From Streptomyces canus 299MFChir4.1 (lineage in GTDB: Bacteria > Actinomycetota > Actinomycetes > Streptomycetales > Streptomycetaceae), in assembly GCF_000383615.1 (NCBI RefSeq), contig NZ_KB911584.1, positions 284,976 through 348,975 of the forward strand: a DNA stretch of 64,000 nt, written 5' to 3'. Under the pieces are notes generated by a model, which was not told where the DNA came from, made no database searches, and saw nothing but the letters and a program-made list of their open reading frames with translations. Below are positions 8,855 through 16,986 of the stretch, piece after piece (the stretch's first letter is position 1; every line of letters begins with the position of its first letter). A program made the position numbers and the translations under genes.

Positions 8855-9233
8855 GCGTACCCCTCGCCCATCGGTTAGTGCTTCTACAACCCGCTCACCG
8901 GGGGACTGCGCACCGACCGCCCCCGCAGTGAAGAACGAGCGTGCGTGCCCAGCGGCACGAACGGCCTGCCGAGAAAGACGACAAAGCCATTAACTGGCAT
9001 TGTCCCGGCCGTTCTCCCGTCGCGACAGGTTGATCCGCGACAGCCCACTGTGGACTGCGCCACGTTGCGCGTCCTCCGGTTCTGCCGTACCGCACCCCAT
9101 CCCAAAACGGGCGCGCTTTCCGGACATTGACGAACGAATGCCGGTCGGCCGGGAGCGGTACAACGGTCGGCCAGCCTACCGCGCGCAGTACGACAACAGG
9201 ATCACGGGGACGGCGCAAGCGCGACGAGCGGCG
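8855..9233. other. Intergenic region between cobL and bluB-cobT
   Basis: 379 bp with no supported gene. I looked on the minus strand for a cobalamin riboswitch (a B12-box like AGCCAGGAGACCTGCC) and did not find one. The bluB-cobT promoter presumably lies here because cobL ends 379 nt upstream. Short overlapping frames on both strands have no recognisable product. Confidence 0.5.
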
Positions 9234-10445
9234 TCAGGCCGTACGGTCCGGCAGGACCCCGCTGAGCAGGAACGCGACACTCCGTTCCGTCTCCGTCCAG
9301 GCCCGGGTGTCGAGTTCGACGGACTGGAGGAGGGCGCACTCGACGCGGTAGCCGTGCTCGGTGAGGTCCCGGCCGACGAGTTCGGCCTCGTCGCGGGTGG
9401 CCGCGTGGGCGACGATGCGCTGCGGACGCCGGTCGGCGACCGCGGAGACCACGGCCACTCCCCCGCCGCCGACGCGGACGACGTCCGGTTCGGGCAGGTT
9501 CTCCAGGACGTGCGGCGCGGTGCCGGGGACGATCTGGACCTGGAGTCCGAAGGCGCGGGCGTTGGCCTCGGTGCGCTCGCAGGCCCTCAGGTCGCGGTCG
9601 ACGGCGATGACGGCGGCCCCGGCCCGGGCGGCCTCGGTGGCGAAGGCGCCGCTGCCGCAGCCGATGTCCCACACGAGGTCGCCGACGCGCGGTCCCAGTC
9701 GGGTGAGTTGGGCCGCGCGGAGCGGTTCCAGTTCGCCTTCGCCCATGAGGCCGCCGTATGCCTCGGCGGGCAGGGTCCAGCCGCGGGGCGTGGCGGCCGG
9801 GTCACGGCCCGCGATCCAGCCGCCGTCCTCCGTGACGGCGGCCGTGCCGCCGATGACGATGACGAGGTTGGGGTCGCGCCAGGTGTGGTCGGCGGCCTTG
9901 TCGGAGGTGACGACGGTGACCTGTTCGCGGTCGGTGCCCAGCTCCTCGCAGATGACGAAGGTGCGGTGGACGCCCTCCATCAGCAGGCCGAGTTCGGCGG
10001 GGCCGGCGCCGGGCGAGGTGAGGACGGCGACCTTGGGGTGGGCCCGGCACACGTTCACCGCGCGGCGCAGGGTGCGCCGGTGGGCGACGACCACCTGGGC
10101 GTCGTCCCAGGCCATACCGGCGCGGGCGAACGCGGCGGCGACCGAGGAGACACCGGGGACGACCTCGACCTCCAGGCCGAACTCGGGTGCGCGCAGGGTC
10201 CGTACGACTCCGAAGAACCCGGGATCGCCGTCGGCGAGCACGACCGCGGTGCCGCGGTGGCCGGTGATACGGCGGGCGGCGAGGGCGACGCTGCCGAGGC
10301 GGATGCGTTCGGCGGTGGGGGGCACCTCGGGGAGTGCGAGGTGGTGGGCGGCGCCCGCGACCAACGTGGCGGCGCCGAGGGCGGAGCGTGCCGCGGCGGT
10401 CAGCGGCGAGCCGTCCCAGCCGATCACCGTGACCCGGTCGGCCAT
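9234..10445 (-). CDS. Precorrin-6Y C5,15-methyltransferase (decarboxylating), CbiE-CbiT fusion
   Basis: 403 residues. The N-terminal half (about 1-205) is a CobA-like tetrapyrrole methylase (CbiE): MADRVTVIGWDGSPL, VLADGDPGFFGVVRTL, VEVVPGVSSVAAAFARAG. The C-terminal half (about 215-400) is the Rossmann SAM methylase/decarboxylase CbiT: VGDLVWDIGCGSGAFATEAARA and VIAVDRD. Together they methylate C5 and C15 and decarboxylate the C12 acetate of precorrin-6B on the way to hydrogenobyrinic acid. ATG start. It is upstream of and co-oriented with bluB-cobT and cobA, but gaps of 379 and 140 nt with a terminator make a single operon unlikely. The other corrin-ring genes are not in this window. Confidence 0.9.
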   Translation of the reverse strand: MADRVTVIGWDGSPLTAAARSALGAATLVAGAAHHLALPEVPPTAERIRLGSVALAARRITGHRGTAVVLADGDPGFFGVVRTLRAPEFGLEVEVVPGVSSVAAAFARAGMAWDDAQVVVAHRRTLRRAVNVCRAHPKVAVLTSPGAGPAELGLLMEGVHRTFVICEELGTDREQVTVVTSDKAADHTWRDPNLVIVIGGTAAVTEDGGWIAGRDPAATPRGWTLPAEAYGGLMGEGELEPLRAAQLTRLGPRVGDLVWDIGCGSGAFATEAARAGAAVIAVDRDLRACERTEANARAFGLQVQIVPGTAPHVLENLPEPDVVRVGGGGVAVVSAVADRRPQRIVAHAATRDEAELVGRDLTEHGYRVECALLQSVELDTRAWTETERSVAFLLSGVLPDRTA

Positions 10446-10563
10446 CGTCTCTCAGTCTCCAGGGGTGTGCGCAGGTTGTCGTCGGTGGGCAGCCCGCGGG
10501 GGGCTCCGTGAGGGTACCCGCTGCGCCTCGGGAGCGCTTTCGCCGGCCCGAGTCCGAATCCGG

Positions 10564-11202
10564 TCAGTTCCAGTCGGAGTACGTCGTGAAGCCGTCCGTG
10601 TCGGCCAGCCGGTCGCCCGCTCCGTCGAGGTCCTCGGGCAGCAGGCTCCACACGATGAAGTCGGTGCGGACATCGCTCCAGGTGCCGTCGTCGGCGCGGA
10701 CGTGCGCTATGCAGGCGCCTCGCAGGACACCTTCGCTGATGCAGCCGATCTTCTGGGCGACCTGCTGGGAGGCGGTGTTGTCGGCCGCCGTGCGCAGCTC
10801 GATCCGCTCGAACTTCTGGTCGGTGAACAGCCAGTGGGCGGTGGCGAGCGCGGCCTCGGAGGCGTAGCCCTCGCCGCGGGCCCAGGGGGCGATGATGTAC
10901 GACAGCTCCGTGGAGCGGACGTGCCAGTTGGTCTTCGCGAGCTGGACGACGCCGACCAGGCGCTGGGTGAGGAACTCGGTGACGGCGAAGTTGATGCCGC
11001 GACCGGACTCCCGCTCGGCCGGCGCGTGCTGCGTGATCCAACCGTGCGCCTGGTCCTCGCTGTAGGGCTGGGGCACGTCGGTCCAGGCCCCCACCTGCTC
11101 GTCGTTCATCATCTCGGCCAGCGCGGGCACGTCGTCCTCGTCCAGGGGGCGCAGCACCAACCGCTCCGTGCTGATGGAGATGTTGGGGAAGCTGCCACTC
11201 AT
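10564..11202 (-). CDS. GNAT-family N-acetyltransferase (RimJ/RimL-like)
   Basis: 212 residues from ATG at 11202, chosen for GGAG 6 nt upstream; the longer frame from 11271 has no such signal. The opening ISTERLVLRPLDEDDVPALAEMM is the standard start of RimJ/RimL acetyltransferases. The acetyl-CoA loop region reads ARGEGYASEAALATAHWLF, followed by the typical ERIELRTAADNTASQQVAQKIG segment where the neighbour-residue asparagine lies. It would acetylate an N-terminal or small-molecule amine; substrate unknown. It lies downstream of metQ, past a hairpin. Confidence 0.85.
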   Translation of the reverse strand: MSGSFPNISISTERLVLRPLDEDDVPALAEMMNDEQVGAWTDVPQPYSEDQAHGWITQHAPAERESGRGINFAVTEFLTQRLVGVVQLAKTNWHVRSTELSYIIAPWARGEGYASEAALATAHWLFTDQKFERIELRTAADNTASQQVAQKIGCISEGVLRGACIAHVRADDGTWSDVRTDFIVWSLLPEDLDGAGDRLADTDGFTTYSDWN

Positions 11203-11281
11203 GCGCCACTCCGTAACCGTCGGAAAACCTGCGGGGCCTGCTGAACTGCCCAGCATGCAGCATGAAAGCACCGAACCGCAT

Positions 11282-11318
11282 CACGGGGCCCACAGGTGGT
11301 GAGCGAGTGGACCCCGTG
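11282..11318. terminator. Probable hairpin terminator downstream of metQ
   Basis: CACGGGG (11282-11288) pairs with CCCCGTG (11312-11318), extended by CCA/TGG after a one-base bulge. It lies 40-76 nt past the metQ stop and before the GNAT gene. No T-run. Confidence 0.55.
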
Positions 11319-11357
11319 CGTGGCGATACGTCGTATACGCGCCGGTGGCTACGCCGA

Positions 11358-12188
11358 TCAGAAGGACGCGATGACCGAACCGGCGTACTCGTCCTCGATG
11401 AACTTCGTGACCTCGGGGGAGGTGAGGAGCTTGGCGAGCTTCTTCACGCGCGGGTCGTCCTGGTTGCCGTCCTTGACCGCGAGGAAGTTGCCGTAGGGGC
11501 TGTTCTTGGCGGACTCCAGGACGAGGGCGTCCTTGGCCGGCTTGAGGTCGGCGGAGATGGCGTAGTTGCCGTTGACGACCGCCGCGTCCACGTCGTCGAG
11601 GGAGCGCACGGTCTGGGCCGCCTCGACCTCCTTGAACTTGAGGTTCTTCGGGTTCTTGGTGATGTCCCGCGGCGTCGCCTCGCTGCCGACGCCGTCCTTG
11701 AGCGTGATCAGCCCGTTGGCGGCGAGCAGCTTCAGGGAGCGGGCCTCGTTGACGGCGTCGTTCGGAACGGCGACGGTCGCCCCGCTCTTCAGGGCGTCGG
11801 CGCTCTTCACCTTGTGGGAGTAGAGGCCGAGCGGCTCCAGATGCACCGTGACGACGGGCACGATGTGCGTGCCGCGCTTCTTGTTGAAGTCGTCGAGGTA
11901 CGGCTGGTTCTGGAAGTAGTTGGCGTCCACCGAGCCGTCCTCGGTCGCCGTGTTCGGCACGATGTAGTCCTGGAACTCCTTGACCTCCAGGTCGAGGCCC
12001 GCCTTCTTCGCCAGGTGCTCCTTGATGTAGTTCAGGATCTCGGCGTGCGGGGTGGGGCTCGCGGCGACGACCAGCGGTCCGCTGGTGTCGGAGGCGGAGC
12101 CCGAGCCGGACGAACCGCAGGCGCTGAGCCCGAAGGTGAGGGCTCCGGCGGCGAGGACGGCGGTGCTGAGCTTTGCGGTGTTACGCAC
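11358..12188 (-). CDS. Methionine ABC transporter substrate-binding lipoprotein MetQ
   Basis: 276 residues from GTG at 12188, with GGAAAGG 8 nt upstream. A lipoprotein signal peptide (RNTAKLSTAVLAAGALTFGL) ends in a lipobox, LSAC-GSSGS, so the mature protein is tethered by its cysteine to the outer face of the membrane. The body matches the NlpA/MetQ family: LVVAASPTPHAEILNYIKEH, DYIVPNTATEDGSVDANYFQNQPYL, VAVPNDAVNEARSL and AAVVNGNYA. It would capture methionine, possibly also methionine derivatives, for the MetNI channel. Last gene of the metN-metI-metQ operon, 65 nt after metI. Confidence 0.93.
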   Translation of the reverse strand: MRNTAKLSTAVLAAGALTFGLSACGSSGSGSASDTSGPLVVAASPTPHAEILNYIKEHLAKKAGLDLEVKEFQDYIVPNTATEDGSVDANYFQNQPYLDDFNKKRGTHIVPVVTVHLEPLGLYSHKVKSADALKSGATVAVPNDAVNEARSLKLLAANGLITLKDGVGSEATPRDITKNPKNLKFKEVEAAQTVRSLDDVDAAVVNGNYAISADLKPAKDALVLESAKNSPYGNFLAVKDGNQDDPRVKKLAKLLTSPEVTKFIEDEYAGSVIASF

Positions 12189-12253
12189 GAAAAGTGCCTT
12201 TCCTTTTGGGTGCAGCGATCCCGCGAGGGGTGCGCGGGAAAATCCGGGAGGGG

Positions 12254-12979
12254 TCAGACGGTCTTGGTGTCCGCCGTCGAGGCCTTCAGCAGCCGAAGCT
12301 TCGGCGCCGGGCCGGAGCGACCGCCGCGGCGGTGCAGCGAGCGGGCCGTGAAGTCGCCGGCGAACTGGATGAGCGAGATGACGACGGCGAGGATCGCGAC
12401 GGTGATCCACATGAGCTGGGTCTCGAAGCGCTGGTAGCCGTAGCGGATGGCGATGTCTCCCAGGCCGCCGGCGCCGACGGTGCCGGCCATCGCCGAGTAG
12501 CCGATGAGCGCGACGATCGTGGTGGTGGTGCTGGCGATCAGCGAGGGCAGCGCTTCCGGTACGAGGACCTTGCCGACGATGGTCCAGGTGTTGCCGCCCA
12601 TCGACTGCACGGCCTCGACCAGCCCGCCGTCCACTTCGCGGACAGCCGTCTCGACGAGGCGGGCGAAGAACGGGATCGCGCCGATGGCGAGCGGCACGAT
12701 CGCGGCCTCGCGGCCGATGGTCGTGCCGGTGATCGAGCGGGTGAAGCCCATGAGCGCGACCATCAGGATGATGAACGGCATCGAGCGGGCGACGTTCACG
12801 ACCTGGCCGATGACCTTGTTCGCGACGACGTTCTGGAGGAGTCCGCCCCGGTCGGTGAGGACGAGCAGGACACCGAGCGGCAGACCGCCCACGACGGCGA
12901 TGAGGGTGGACCAGCCGACCATGTAGAGGGTGTCCCAACACGCCTGCTCCAGCAGGGGCTGCATCTCGGACCAGGTCAC
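12254..12979 (-). CDS. Methionine ABC transporter permease MetI
   Basis: 241 residues with about five hydrophobic helices. The ABC permease EAA loop is present near residues 120-150 (REVDGGLVEAVQSMGGNTW), which docks on the MetN ATPase. It forms the homodimeric membrane channel for methionine uptake. The ATG overlaps the metN stop by 4 nt (12976-12979), giving tight translational coupling. After the last helix there is a basic C-terminal tail (RSLHRRGGRSGPAPKLRLLK). Confidence 0.92.
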   Translation of the reverse strand: MTWSEMQPLLEQACWDTLYMVGWSTLIAVVGGLPLGVLLVLTDRGGLLQNVVANKVIGQVVNVARSMPFIILMVALMGFTRSITGTTIGREAAIVPLAIGAIPFFARLVETAVREVDGGLVEAVQSMGGNTWTIVGKVLVPEALPSLIASTTTTIVALIGYSAMAGTVGAGGLGDIAIRYGYQRFETQLMWITVAILAVVISLIQFAGDFTARSLHRRGGRSGPAPKLRLLKASTADTKTV

Positions 12980-14022
12980 TTGGCACCTTCCTTCACCAGC
13001 TGCTGCTCACCGACGACGTCGATCTGCAGGCCCTGTTCGCGCAGGAAGCCGACGGGCACGACGTTGTCCTCGTAGCGGCCGGGCAGTTCGATGCGCATCC
13101 GGCCGACCTGGAGGCCGCCGACGGTGTCGATGGCGGCACCGAGGATCGATATGTCGATGTTGTAGGTGCGCGAGAGCTGGGAGATGACGGGCTGGGTGGC
13201 CGCGTCCCCCTGGAAGGTGACATCGACGACGGTCCGGTCCTCGCCGGTGGCGGTGCCGCCGACCGGGAAGAGCGCGGAGGCCAGTTCGGAGCCGGGGGTC
13301 GCGAGCAGTTCGCTGACCGTGCCGGACTCGACGATGCGGCCGTTCTCCATCAGCGCCGCCGAGTCGCAGATCGACTTCACGACATCCATCTCGTGGGTGA
13401 TGAGCAGGACGGTGAGGCCCAGCTGCCGGTTCAGGTCGCGCAGCAGCTGGAGGATCGAGCGGGTGGTCTCGGGGTCGAGGGCGCTGGTGGCCTCGTCGGA
13501 CAGGAGCACCTTGGGGTCGCCGGCCAGGGCGCGGGCTATGCCGACGCGCTGCTTCTGGCCGCCGGAGAGCTGGGCCGGGTAGGCGCCCGCCTGGTCGGCG
13601 AGTCCGACGAGGTCCAGCAGCTCGAGTGCCTTGCGGGAGCGCTCCTTGCCGGACTTGCCGAGGATCTCCAGCGGCAGTTCGACGTTGTCCCGGACCGTCC
13701 GGGTGGACAGCAGGTTGAAGTGCTGGAAGACCATGCCGATACGGCTGCGCGCCTGCCGCAGCTCCTTGCCGGCGCGCTGGCCGCGGCCCGCGAGGGCGGT
13801 GAGGTCCTGTCCGGCGACGGTCACGGTGCCGGCGGTGGGGCGCTCCAGCAGGTTGACGCAGCGGATGAGCGAGGACTTGCCGGCGCCGGACTGGCCGATG
13901 ACGCCGTACACCTCGCCTTCGCGGACATGCAGATCGACGCCGTCCAGGGCGGTGACCTCACGGCCGCGCGAGCGGTAGACCTTGGTCAGGCCTGTTGTCG
14001 TGATCACTGGGGTTTCCGTCAC
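12976..14022 (-). CDS. Methionine ABC transporter ATP-binding protein MetN
   Basis: About 348 residues. Walker A is GQSGAGKSS, the signature motif is LSGGQKQRVGIARAL, Walker B is VLLSDEATSALD, and the switch histidine is in LLITHEMDVV. A C-terminal regulatory ACT-like NIL domain (about 265-345: VDVTFQGDAATQPVISQLSR) is typical of MetN and senses internal methionine. I chose GTG at 14022 (VTETPVITTTGLTKVY) because homologues usually begin just before ITTTGLTKVY. An in-frame ATG at 14082 exists, and neither has a strong ribosome-binding site. First structural gene of the operon, 146 nt after the leader peptide stop. Confidence 0.92.
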   Translation of the reverse strand: MTETPVITTTGLTKVYRSRGREVTALDGVDLHVREGEVYGVIGQSGAGKSSLIRCVNLLERPTAGTVTVAGQDLTALAGRGQRAGKELRQARSRIGMVFQHFNLLSTRTVRDNVELPLEILGKSGKERSRKALELLDLVGLADQAGAYPAQLSGGQKQRVGIARALAGDPKVLLSDEATSALDPETTRSILQLLRDLNRQLGLTVLLITHEMDVVKSICDSAALMENGRIVESGTVSELLATPGSELASALFPVGGTATGEDRTVVDVTFQGDAATQPVISQLSRTYNIDISILGAAIDTVGGLQVGRMRIELPGRYEDNVVPVGFLREQGLQIDVVGEQQLVKEGAK

Positions 14023-14168
14023 TGTCGAGTACCCGGGCGTGGGTGTGCCCCGGTACGGGAGAGAAGTCGTGCGCGGGCACATGGGTCGCGTACGGCGTTC
14101 ACGGCGTACGGACGTGCCGGGGCGGCTCGCTTCGGGGCGCGAGGCTCAAGGGGTGGTGCGGGGGCCCT

Positions 14169-14255
14169 CTAACAGGCGCACATTCGACACATACAACGAG
14201 CACCGGGCGTCAGGGTCGCCTCGGTCGCAAGGGTGCGGCAGCTCGTCGTGGTCAT
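14169..14255 (-). CDS. Cys/Met-rich leader peptide upstream of metN (28 aa)
   Basis: An ATG at 14255 opens a 28-codon frame ending TAG at 14169-14171. The peptide starts MTTTSCRTL and ends GARCMCRMCAC, so the last eight residues before the stop hold four cysteines and two methionines. No Shine-Dalgarno sequence is visible, and TTTACT lies at the -12 to -7 spacing from the ATG, so the transcript may be leaderless. Cysteine-rich leader peptides that attenuate sulfur genes are described in actinobacteria (polycysteine leaders in mycobacteria). Stalling at Cys/Met codons when sulfur amino acids are scarce is the inferred mechanism. A CTCGC/GCGAG stem lies just downstream (14126-14143). Confidence 0.7.
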   Translation of the reverse strand: MTTTSCRTLATEATLTPGARCMCRMCAC

Positions 14256-14328
14256 GCGATCAGTAAAGCAGACGTATGGGAGCGACCAAGAACCTGTTGT
14301 CCGAATAGTGGACAGCAGTGGACAGGTG

Positions 14329-14979
14329 TCAGGACCGGACGGAGATGTCCACGTTCCCGGCAGTGACCAGGGCCGACAAGGCCGACAGGTTCTCCACCAC
14401 CAGGTCGGCGTGGAGCTCGTGGGCCTGGTGGGTTGTGGTCAAGGCCACGGTGGTCATTCCCGCGGCACGCCCGGCGCGCAGGCCGGCGGGGGCGTCCTCG
14501 AAGACGACACAGCGGGACGGGTCGACGCCGAGTTCGCGGGCGGCGAGCAGATAGGGCTCGGGGTCGGGCTTGCCGCGGGTGACGTCGTCGGCGGCGACCA
14601 GGGTCTTGGGCAGGATGCCGACGGCTTCGAGCCGGGCCTCGGCGAGCCGGCGGGTGGCGGAGGTGACGACGGCCCAGCGGTCGGCGGGCAGGGAGTCCAG
14701 GAAGGCCGCGGTTCCGGGCAGCAGATGAACACCGCCGTTGGGCACGTCCTCCACCTCCAACTCCTCGATCCGCGCGAGGGCCCGTGGCACGACATCGGCG
14801 GGGAGCAGGTCCGCCGCTATCTCGACGGCCGGGCGCCCGTGCAGTTCGACCTGTGCGAAGGCCTCCGCGGTGATGCCGAACTCCGCCGCCCAGCGTGTCC
14901 AGCAGCGGTGCACGGATTCGAGGGAGGAGACGAGCGTTCCGTCGTTGTCGAACAGGAGGGCTTCGGCCTGGATCTTCAT
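14329..14979 (-). CDS. HAD-superfamily sugar-phosphatase/phosphoglucomutase-like hydrolase
   Basis: 216 residues from ATG at 14979 (MKIQAEALLFDNDGTLVSSLESV). Motif I is FDNDGTL, with both aspartates of DxD. Motif II is the VVTSAT serine/threonine region, motif III the lysine in RGKPDPEPYLLAARELGV, and motif IV CVVFEDAPAGLRAGRAAGM. The small helical cap lies between motifs I and II (about 15-85). This pattern fits the beta-phosphoglucomutase/DOG-phosphatase subgroup, acting on a small sugar phosphate; substrate not determinable. The frame extends further upstream, but that part does not look like protein. Divergent from the small membrane gene at 15049. Confidence 0.88.
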   Translation of the reverse strand: MKIQAEALLFDNDGTLVSSLESVHRCWTRWAAEFGITAEAFAQVELHGRPAVEIAADLLPADVVPRALARIEELEVEDVPNGGVHLLPGTAAFLDSLPADRWAVVTSATRRLAEARLEAVGILPKTLVAADDVTRGKPDPEPYLLAARELGVDPSRCVVFEDAPAGLRAGRAAGMTTVALTTTHQAHELHADLVVENLSALSALVTAGNVDISVRS

Positions 14980-15048
14980 GCCTTCGACCCTACGGTGCCG
15001 GGCGGGGGCGGCCGCATCAGGCCTTTTGCGCCGTAATAGGCTCGCCGC

Positions 15049-15408
15049 ATGTTTGATGCCCTGACGCTGGTGACCGGCGTCGCCGCGCTGCTGCTGGCCG
15101 CCTGGTGCGGCTGGGCCGCCTACCGTGACGAGCCGACCAAGGACTGGCACTTCATCGGGATGGCCGTGGTGTCGGTGCTGGCGCTGGTCCAGTTGGTGGT
15201 CGGGATCGTGCAGCTCGCACGGGGCGAGAAGCCGGAGCAGGGGACGACGATCTTCGTCGCCTATCTGCTGGGGGCGTTCGCGTGTGTGCCGGCGGCGGGG
15301 TTCATGTCGCTCGCGGAGCGGACGCGGTGGGGATCGGTGACGGTTGCCGCCGGCGGTGTGGTGCTGGCCGTTCTGGAGGTGCGGCTCTATGACATCTGGG
15401 GAAGCTGA
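15049..15408 (+). CDS. Small four-helix membrane protein, unknown function
   Basis: 119 residues that are mostly hydrophobic, with four likely transmembrane helices: about 3-24, 36-58, 68-87 and 92-111. A short polar loop, YRDEPTKDWH, lies between helices 1 and 2. It ends LYDIWGS. I do not recognise a family. The next gene begins 2 nt after its stop and is also a small membrane protein, so the two are likely co-translated and may form a complex. Confidence 0.7.
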   Translation: MFDALTLVTGVAALLLAAWCGWAAYRDEPTKDWHFIGMAVVSVLALVQLVVGIVQLARGEKPEQGTTIFVAYLLGAFACVPAAGFMSLAERTRWGSVTVAAGGVVLAVLEVRLYDIWGS

Positions 15409-15409
15409 C

Positions 15410-15823
15410 GTGAGCGGGGGCCGGCGGCGGCTGACCAGTGGGCCGGGGACGCTGCTGGTGTGGTTGTACGGCGTGATGGTGGTCGGGGCGGTGTCGCGGT
15501 CGGCCGTGCAGATCTCCACGGAGTTCGACCGGGCGCCGCTTGCCTATTCGCTGTCCGCCGTGGCCGGGGTGGTCTACGGGTTCATCACGTACTCGCTGGT
15601 GCGGGGTGGGGAGACGGCGCGTAAGGCGGCGCTGGTGTGCTGTGTCGTGGAGCTGTTGGGTGTGCTGACCGTCGGCACGTGGACGCTGGTGGAGCCTTCG
15701 GCGTTTCCGGATGCCACGGTCTGGTCGGACTTCGGGATCGGGTACCTCTTCATCCCCGTACTCCTGCCGCTTTCCGCCATTTACTGGTTGCGGAAAGGTG
15801 CGCCCACGGGGGATGCCGCCTGA
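15410..15823 (+). CDS. Small membrane protein, partner of the preceding gene
   Basis: 137 residues from GTG at 15410, chosen for GGGGAAG 5-6 nt upstream; an in-frame ATG at 15389 would overlap the previous gene. About four transmembrane segments are visible (LLVWLYGVMVVGAV, SLSAVAGVVYGFITYSL, ALVCCVVELLGVLTVGTW, IGYLFIPVLLPLSAIYWL). A conserved-looking polar stretch, VEPSAFPDATVWSDFG, sits between helices 3 and 4. No known family recognised. The stop codon lies within a perfect hairpin (15811-15841) that probably ends transcription against the convergent GNAT. Confidence 0.75.
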   Translation: MSGGRRRLTSGPGTLLVWLYGVMVVGAVSRSAVQISTEFDRAPLAYSLSAVAGVVYGFITYSLVRGGETARKAALVCCVVELLGVLTVGTWTLVEPSAFPDATVWSDFGIGYLFIPVLLPLSAIYWLRKGAPTGDAA

Positions 15824-15841
15824 GGTTCTTGGGCGGCATCC
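15811..15841. terminator. Hairpin between convergent genes
   Basis: GGATGCCGCC (15811-15820) and GGCGGCATCC (15832-15841) form a perfect 10-bp stem with an 11-nt loop that holds the stop of the upstream gene. It lies between two convergent genes and so likely ends transcription from either side. Confidence 0.7.
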
Positions 15842-15858
15842 GGCCGTAAATGCAATCG

Positions 15859-16359
15859 TCAGGCCGTAGCCGCGTATGTGCCCGCCGGCTTCTCCAGGAC
15901 GATCATCGGGACCCCGTCCGCGCCGCCCTCCGACGTGCCCACCGTCTGGTAGCCGACCTTGCGGTAGAGGCGGAGGTTGCCCTCGCTGCGGTGGCCGGTG
16001 AAGAGGCGGAAGCTGGTGGCGCCGCGGTCGTCCGCGAGGGCGGATTCGGCTGCCCGGAGGAGACGGGCGCCGATGCCGTGGCCCTGGAGGCGCGGGTGGA
16101 CGCAGAGTTTGCCGATGGCGGCCGAGCCGTCCTCGGTGACCCGGCCGCGGACCGAGCCGACCACCTCGTCTCCCAGGCGGGCCACGAAGACACAGTCCGA
16201 GGCCACCTCGGCACGGACCGAGTCCAGGGTCTGGACGAGCGGATCGATGCGGTAGTTGCCGTACAGCGCCGCTTCGCTCTGGAAGCACAGGTACTGCAGC
16301 CTGAAGATCTGCTCCGCGTCCTGCTCGGCCGCCGCAGAGATGGTCACGCTCATGCCCAT
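15859..16359 (-). CDS. GNAT-family N-acetyltransferase
   Basis: 166 residues from ATG at 16359, which has GGGAGG 9 nt upstream; a second ATG two codons on is possible. The acetyl-CoA-binding loop is clear: IGKLCVHPRLQGHGIGARLLRAAESAL (Q/R-x-x-G-x-G/A type), followed by SFRLFTGHRSEGNLRLYRKVGYQTVG, the usual neighbour-strand and NxxLYxKxGY element. The N-terminal half (FRLQYLCFQSEAALYGNYRIDPL) would hold the acceptor site; substrate unknown. Convergent with the small membrane gene pair. Confidence 0.85.
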   Translation of the reverse strand: MGMSVTISAAAEQDAEQIFRLQYLCFQSEAALYGNYRIDPLVQTLDSVRAEVASDCVFVARLGDEVVGSVRGRVTEDGSAAIGKLCVHPRLQGHGIGARLLRAAESALADDRGATSFRLFTGHRSEGNLRLYRKVGYQTVGTSEGGADGVPMIVLEKPAGTYAATA

Positions 16360-16404
16360 GTGCGCACGCCTCCCGCTCACCTGATCGCCTGTTGTCCCCC
16401 ACTC

Positions 16405-16911
16405 CTATCCCCGCGTTCGGCGTGTCGCAACCTCCGGTGCAAGCAGTCGTCGCAGACATCCCAGGCATCTGGAACGTTCCGGACCAAGACTGCCCTGTGA
16501 GATACCCAACTCCCCCGCGATCTCGCGGTAGGTGAGGTCCCTCGGGGACAGGAGGGCCGCGATCAGCGAGGGGCAGCGGCCGGGCAGCCGGCGTACCGCG
16601 TCGTGCAGGGCCCTGCGCCGGGCCGCGGCGAGGGTGAGCTGCTCGGGGGTGCGGTCGGCGTCGGCCGCGGGCTCGGTGTCGTAGGGCCGTTCGAGGCGGG
16701 TCGTACGACGGCTGCGGCGGGACTCGGAGCGGACGGCGCGGCGGAGCCAGCCGGGCGGGTCGAGGGGCGGGCCCTGGGTTTCCAGGTGCTCCAGGAGGCG
16801 GAGCCAGACCGCCTGTTCCAGATCGGCGGGTTCCGTACCGGAGGCATGTGCCTCCGCGGAGGCCTCGGCGGTGAGCAGCGGGCGCAGGGTGGTGACCAGG
16901 TCGGGCGTCAT
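16405..16911 (-). CDS. RNA polymerase sigma-70/ECF-like sigma factor
   Basis: 168 residues. The N-terminal part resembles region 2 (EQAVWLRLLEHLETQG, WLRRAVRSESRRSRR). The C-terminal part is a sigma region 4 helix-turn-helix: ALHDAVRRLPGRCPSLIAALLSPRDLTYREIAGELGISQGSLGPERSRCLGCLRRLL, where YREIAGELGISQGSLG matches the usual YEEIAxxLGxSxGTV. Short for an ECF sigma, and no anti-sigma gene is beside it. ATG start. It lies between a GNAT and glpQ with small gaps, so it may share a transcript with neither. Confidence 0.82.
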   Translation of the reverse strand: MTPDLVTTLRPLLTAEASAEAHASGTEPADLEQAVWLRLLEHLETQGPPLDPPGWLRRAVRSESRRSRRTTRLERPYDTEPAADADRTPEQLTLAAARRRALHDAVRRLPGRCPSLIAALLSPRDLTYREIAGELGISQGSLGPERSRCLGCLRRLLAPEVATRRTRG

Positions 16912-16986
16912 ATGCGGTACGACACGGCTGCCCGGGTCGTGGGTTGCCCGGGCGGCCGTAAGTCACCCCCATCGGGGGCCGCCGGC

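Noticed and set aside
5117..8878. A 1253-codon open frame on the plus strand opposite bluB-cobT
   Set aside because: It mirrors the real gene; the Arg/Gly/His-rich translation has no family motifs, and its length is explained by third-position GC bias.
8895..9218. A 107-codon minus-strand frame between cobL and bluB-cobT
   Set aside because: No ribosome-binding site and no protein-like composition; it overlaps the likely promoter.
8855..9233. Cobalamin riboswitch upstream of bluB-cobT
   Set aside because: No B12-box-like sequence on the minus strand; an Rfam scan would settle it.
14023..14320. SAM riboswitch upstream of metN
   Set aside because: I looked for SAM-I and SAM-IV core sequences on the minus strand and found neither; the leader peptide is the better explanation.
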